This document shows positions 60,699-64,000 of a DNA stretch of 64,000 nucleotides, in pieces. The position numbers were made by a program, and so were the translations under genes. The notes under the pieces are model-generated. The model made no database searches, was not told the origin of the DNA, and worked only from the letters and a program-made list of their open reading frames with translations. The first letter of the stretch is position 1, and every line of letters begins with the position of its first letter. The stretch covers positions 57,389-121,388 of the forward strand of contig NZ_JAGFNS010000031.1 of NCBI RefSeq assembly GCF_017592555.1, read 5' to 3'. This DNA comes from Actinoplanes flavus. GTDB taxonomy: Bacteria > Actinomycetota > Actinomycetes > Mycobacteriales > Micromonosporaceae.

Positions 60699-61927
60699 CC
60701 GCTGACCTGCTCTCCCGTGCCGCCGACCGGGACGCGACCGACCCCCTCGCGTCGTACCGGGAGCAGTTCATCACCCCGCCGCCCGCCGAGCTGCTCTCCT
60801 ACCTCGACGGCAACTCGCTGGGGCGGCCGCTGGAGGCGACCGCCCGGCTCGTCGACGAGTTCATCCGCGAACAGTGGGGCGGCCGGCTGATCCGCGGCTG
60901 GGACGAGGGCTGGCTGGAGTGGCCGCTCACCCTCGGCGACCGGCTCGGCTCGGTCGCCCTCGGCGCCGGCCCCGGCCAGGTGGTGATCGCCGACTCCACC
61001 ACCGTGCTGATCTACAAGCTGGCCCGGGCCGCGGTGGACGCCCGGCCGGGCCGCCGCAAGGTGGTGCTGGACACCGACAACTTCCCCACCGACCGGTACG
61101 TGCTGGAGGGCATCGCCGCCGAACGCGACCTGGAACTCGTCTGGATCGAGACCGACCCGGCCACCGGCATCGACCCGGCACAGGTCGCCGGCGTGGTCGA
61201 CGCGGACACCGCTCTGGTGCTGTTCAGCCACGTGGCGTACCGGTCGGGGTGGCTCGCCGACGTGGCCGAGATCAACCGGATCGCGCACGAGGCCGGCGCG
61301 CTGGCCATGTGGGACCTGTGCCATTCCGCCGGCTCGGTGCCGATCCAGCTGGACGAGTGGGGCGTCGACCTGGCGGTCGGGTGCACCTACAAGTACCTCA
61401 ACGGCGGCCCGGGAGCGCCGGCCTTCGCCTACCTGCGGCAGGGCTTGCAGGGCGAGCTGCGGCAGCCGATCCAGGGCTGGATGGGACACCGGGCATCGTT
61501 CGAGATGGGCCCCGGCTACGAGGCGGCCACCGGGATCCGGGCGCTGCTCAGCGGCACCCCGCCGATCCTCGCCATGGTGCCGCTGCACGCCAACCTGGAC
61601 ATGCTCGCGGCCGCCGGAATCGACGCCGTCCGGACCAAGTCGCTGCTGCTCACCGACTTCGTCCTGGAGTTGGCCGACGAGTGGCTGACGCCGTACGGCG
61701 TCACTGTGACGAGCCCCCGCGAGCCCGGCCGGCGCGGCGGCCACGTGACGCTGCGACGGGCCGGTTTCCGCGAGTTCCTCGAGCCGCTGTGGGAGGGCGG
61801 GGTGATCCCCGACTACCGCCGCCCGGACGGCCTGCGCATCGGCCCGGCGCCGTTGAGCACCAGCTTCACCGAGGTCCACCAGGGCCTCGCCATGCTGCGC
61901 GACCTGCTGCGAAAGAACCTCCAGTGA
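60695..61927 (+). CDS. kynU: Kynureninase
   Basis: A 410-residue PLP enzyme that cleaves kynurenine to anthranilate (or 3-hydroxykynurenine to 3-hydroxyanthranilate) and alanine. Visible: YLDGNSLGRPL, GWDEGWLEWP, WDLCHSAGSVP and the PLP lysine K233 in GCTYKYLNGGPG. TTG start at 60695 overlapping the kynA stop; its own stop overlaps the GTG of the amidohydrolase gene. No gene for kynurenine formamidase or anthranilate use is nearby. Confidence 0.96.
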   Translation: MTADLLSRAADRDATDPLASYREQFITPPPAELLSYLDGNSLGRPLEATARLVDEFIREQWGGRLIRGWDEGWLEWPLTLGDRLGSVALGAGPGQVVIADSTTVLIYKLARAAVDARPGRRKVVLDTDNFPTDRYVLEGIAAERDLELVWIETDPATGIDPAQVAGVVDADTALVLFSHVAYRSGWLADVAEINRIAHEAGALAMWDLCHSAGSVPIQLDEWGVDLAVGCTYKYLNGGPGAPAFAYLRQGLQGELRQPIQGWMGHRASFEMGPGYEAATGIRALLSGTPPILAMVPLHANLDMLAAAGIDAVRTKSLLLTDFVLELADEWLTPYGVTVTSPREPGRRGGHVTLRRAGFREFLEPLWEGGVIPDYRRPDGLRIGPAPLSTSFTEVHQGLAMLRDLLRKNLQ

Positions 61928-63393
61928 CCGAGCCCCACACCCCGGCCACCGATTCCACCGAGCCGGAGAACAATCCGGCGGCTTCGGTGGTCACAGCTCC
62001 CGTGCCGGAGGGTGATCTGGCGGGTTCGGTGGTTGCGGCTCCCGTGCCGGAGGGTGATCTGGCGGGTTCGGTGGTTGCGGCTCCCGTGCCGGAGGGTGAT
62101 CTGGCGGGTTCGGTGGTCGCGGCTACCGCGCCGGAGGCGGATTCGGCATCGCCGGTGGTCGATTCCACCGCTTCGGAGGCCGGTTCGGCGTCGCCGGACA
62201 GTGAATGTGAGAAGCCCCCGACTGAGGCGGCCTGCTGCGGTTCGGCGGGCGGTTGCGGTTTGTCTGCGCTTCGTCGTAGCAGAGGTCCTCGACCTTCGGT
62301 GACCGTTGCCGAGGAGACCGAGATCCCGCCGGCTGCCGTCGCATCGGCTGTCGTTCCGCCGGCCGCCGACCCATCGGCGGCTCCGGAGTGGCTGGTGGCG
62401 GAGACCGTCTGGTGGGGTGGGCGGCTGCGCTCCGGGGTGGCCCTGCGGGTCGCGCCGGACGGGCGGGTGCGGCCGGTGCCCGCTGAACTCGCGCCGAGCG
62501 GTGACGGCACACGGCGCTTCCCGGGAACGCTGCTGCCGGGGCTGGTGGATGCGCACGTGCACTCGGCACTGGTCGACCTGGGCACGGTCCGGGCCGGGGG
62601 GATCGCCGAGGTGTGGGATCTCGGCGGTGTTCCCGAGAAGGTCGCCGCTCTCGCCGAGCGGTCCCGGAAACCGGACGCCGGCCTGCCACGTATCCGCTAT
62701 GCCGGACCGTTCCTGACCGCTCCCGGCGGTTACCCGAGCGATCGGCCGTGGGCACCGGCGGGCAGTTGGCGAGAGATCTGCTCGGAGGCCGACGCCACCA
62801 CGGCGGTGGCCGCGGCGCGATCCGCCGGCGCGAGCCTGATCAAGGTCACCGCACACACCGGCGGGCCGATGCCGTCCCCGGCCACGCTCGCCGCGCTGGT
62901 CGCCGCCGCGCGGTCCGCCGGGCTACCGGTGGTGGTGCACGCCGAGGGCGCCGGAACGGTGGCCGCCGCCCACGCGGCCGGCGCCGACATGCTCGCGCAC
63001 ACGCCCTGGACCGAGCGCATCGACGACGACCTGCTGCGTGCCTGCGCGCAGCGGATGACCTGGATCAGCACGCTGGACATCCATGGCTGGGGCGAACCCG
63101 ACCCGGCATCCGAGATCGCCGTCGACAACCTCCGGCGCTTCCTGGAGTACGGCGGAAGCGTCCGCTACGGCACCGACCTGGGCAACGGCCCGCTCCCACC
63201 GGGCGTCAACATCCGGGAGATCCGGTTGCTGCTGTCGGCCGGCCTGACCCCGGACGGCGTCCTCACCGCGATGACCGAAACCGACAGCTCGACGATGTCC
63301 TGGATCCCAGGCGGCCTGAACCTGACCGATCTCCCGAACTCGCTGGCCACAGCCCGGGTGGTCGGCCCCGACGTCCACCCCCGAACTCTCTGA
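61924..63393 (+). CDS. Amidohydrolase-superfamily protein with repetitive N-terminal extension, third gene of the kyn operon
   Basis: A 489-residue protein. Residues ~157-489 are an imidazolonepropionase-like amidohydrolase with metal ligands H211/H213 (DAHVHS), K307, H339, H359 and D418. The first ~156 residues are low-complexity: about 3.5 copies of a 14-residue repeat (VVAAPVPEGDLAGS), then a Cys cluster (C95, C104, C105, C111). GTG start within the kynU stop. The operon lacks a recognisable N-formylkynurenine formamidase, so this enzyme may supply that step; this is inference from position. The Cys-rich head might bind a metal. Confidence 0.85.
   Translation: MTEPHTPATDSTEPENNPAASVVTAPVPEGDLAGSVVAAPVPEGDLAGSVVAAPVPEGDLAGSVVAATAPEADSASPVVDSTASEAGSASPDSECEKPPTEAACCGSAGGCGLSALRRSRGPRPSVTVAEETEIPPAAVASAVVPPAADPSAAPEWLVAETVWWGGRLRSGVALRVAPDGRVRPVPAELAPSGDGTRRFPGTLLPGLVDAHVHSALVDLGTVRAGGIAEVWDLGGVPEKVAALAERSRKPDAGLPRIRYAGPFLTAPGGYPSDRPWAPAGSWREICSEADATTAVAAARSAGASLIKVTAHTGGPMPSPATLAALVAAARSAGLPVVVHAEGAGTVAAAHAAGADMLAHTPWTERIDDDLLRACAQRMTWISTLDIHGWGEPDPASEIAVDNLRRFLEYGGSVRYGTDLGNGPLPPGVNIREIRLLLSAGLTPDGVLTAMTETDSSTMSWIPGGLNLTDLPNSLATARVVGPDVHPRTL
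61981..62148. repeat. 42-bp in-frame tandem repeat inside the amidohydrolase gene
   Basis: Units start at 61981, 62023, 62065 and 62107; the second and third are identical, the outer two diverge. Each encodes 14 residues ending EGDLAGS. Confidence 0.9.
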
Positions 63394-63423
63394 CGAAAGC
63401 ACCGCCGAGCCCCCGCCACCCAC

Positions 63424-63550
63424 AGCGTTCCCAGCGTTCCAGCGTTCCAGCGTTCCAGCGTTCCGCGTTCCAGCGTTCCGGGTTCCCAGCGTTCTGCGTT
63501 CCTGCCGTTCTGCGCACCAGCGTTCCGCGTTCCCGCCAGCACGTTCCGCC
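63424..63550. repeat. Short GCGTTCCA-type tandem repeats
   Basis: About a dozen imperfect units of AGCGTTCC lie just past the amidohydrolase stop. The 607 bases from 63394 to the window end contain only repeats; I see no gene. Confidence 0.8.
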
Positions 63551-63615
63551 CGGCGCGTTTTCGCGTGGCGAACGCATTCCCGCCCGGCGCATTCTCGCTG
63601 GCCGGCTCTCCACGC

Positions 63616-63983
63616 GATCTTGATCGATTGCCCACCGCCTCTGGTGGCAAATCGTCCAAGATCGAGTCGAGCTTGGTGGGTGTGCGCGAGGTTGTATGGG
63701 TCGTGGGCCGAGCCGCTCGTCGGGATCTTGAACGTTCGGCCACCTCGGGAGGTGGGGGATCGTTCAAGATCGGGTTGAGCTGGGTGTGCGCATGAGGTTC
63801 TGGGTGGTTGGGCGGGCCGCTCGGCGGGATCTTGAACGTTTGGCCACCTCGGGGGGTGGGGGATCGTTCAAGATCGGGTCGAGCTTGGTGGGTGTGCGTG
63901 AGGTTGTGTGGGTCGTGGGCCGGGCCGCTCGGCGGGATCTTGAACGATTGGCCACCTCGGGGGGTGGGGAATCGTTCAAGATC
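63616..63983. repeat. Tandem array of four 48-bp double-hairpin elements
   Basis: Copies at 63616-63663, 63724-63771, 63828-63875 and 63936-63983, each exactly 48 bp. Outer arms are GATCTTGAACG/CGTTCAAGATC and the inner hairpin CCACCTCGGGAGGTGG. The 52-60 bp between copies are themselves conserved (GAGCTTGGTGGGTGTGCG and CCGCTCGGCGG), so the real unit is about 106 bp. Array continuity past the window edge is unknown. Confidence 0.9.
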
Positions 63984-64000
63984 GCGCGGTGGGCTGCCGG

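Noticed and set aside
63616..63983. Regularly spaced palindromic repeats resembling a CRISPR array
   Set aside because: The 48-bp repeats vary between copies and the 52-60 bp spacers are also similar to one another, so it is a tandem ~106-bp repeat. No cas genes are present.

Overview
High-GC DNA (visibly above 70 % G+C) with ATG/GTG/TTG starts, GTGA/ATGA/TTGA stop-start overlaps and actinobacterial protein families. NarL-type two-component pairs, YcxB-like proteins, a family 87 glucanase locus, a cyclic-di-GMP riboswitch and a chemotaxis-type signalling protein fit a Micromonosporaceae actinomycete, probably Actinoplanes or a close relative. That assignment is inferred from gene content; there is no rRNA in the window. 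No tRNA, IS element, phage module or CRISPR array was seen.

Layout. 1-8.8 kb: a membrane PAS-GGDEF protein cut by the left edge, a DesK/NarL two-component pair, a stand-alone LigD-type polymerase, an orphan sugar-binding lipoprotein, RNase HI and an ABC-2 exporter. 8.8-13.8 kb: an AAA ATPase with a C-terminal nuclease-like domain, then an ABC-2 exporter co-transcribed with a second two-component pair. 13.9-16.3 kb: a cyclic-di-GMP-I riboswitch in front of a secreted Calx-beta protein. 16.3-20.7 kb: tetR plus a heterodimeric ABC exporter. 20.7-27 kb: an LtaS-like membrane hydrolase, Acg-type nitroreductase, acetyltransferase, CbiZ, a very small binding-protein-like lipoprotein, a methyltransferase fused to a dead kinase-like domain, and an FBP/FusB-type zinc protein. 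27-30.2 kb: a receiver-glutaredoxin-TrxR-like fusion with a cNMP-domain histidine kinase. 30.2-31.8 kb: a secreted CE15 glucuronoyl esterase with CBM2.

32.6-40.2 kb (minus strand): a tight operon of GCS2/ATP-grasp amidoligase, AsnB-type amidotransferase and S9 peptidase, with an MFS transporter behind it. This looks like a small-peptide or amide biosynthesis and turnover system with unknown product. 40.4-46 kb: a nucleotide-sugar epimerase, a SulP-carbonic anhydrase fusion and small membrane proteins separated by tandem repeats. 46-58.3 kb (minus strand): a complete alpha-glucan locus: LacI regulator, sugar-binding lipoprotein, two permeases, a GH13 alpha-glucosidase and two large secreted GH87-type enzymes. 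The enzymes would cut alpha-1,3-glucan outside, the ABC system import oligosaccharides, and GH13 finish them inside. 58.8-63.4 kb: a soluble MCP-type protein, a YchJ protein and a kynurenine operon (kynA, kynU, amidohydrolase).

The right end (63.4-64 kb) and the gap at 43.7-44.1 kb hold tandem repeats, including five copies of a 48-bp double-hairpin element.
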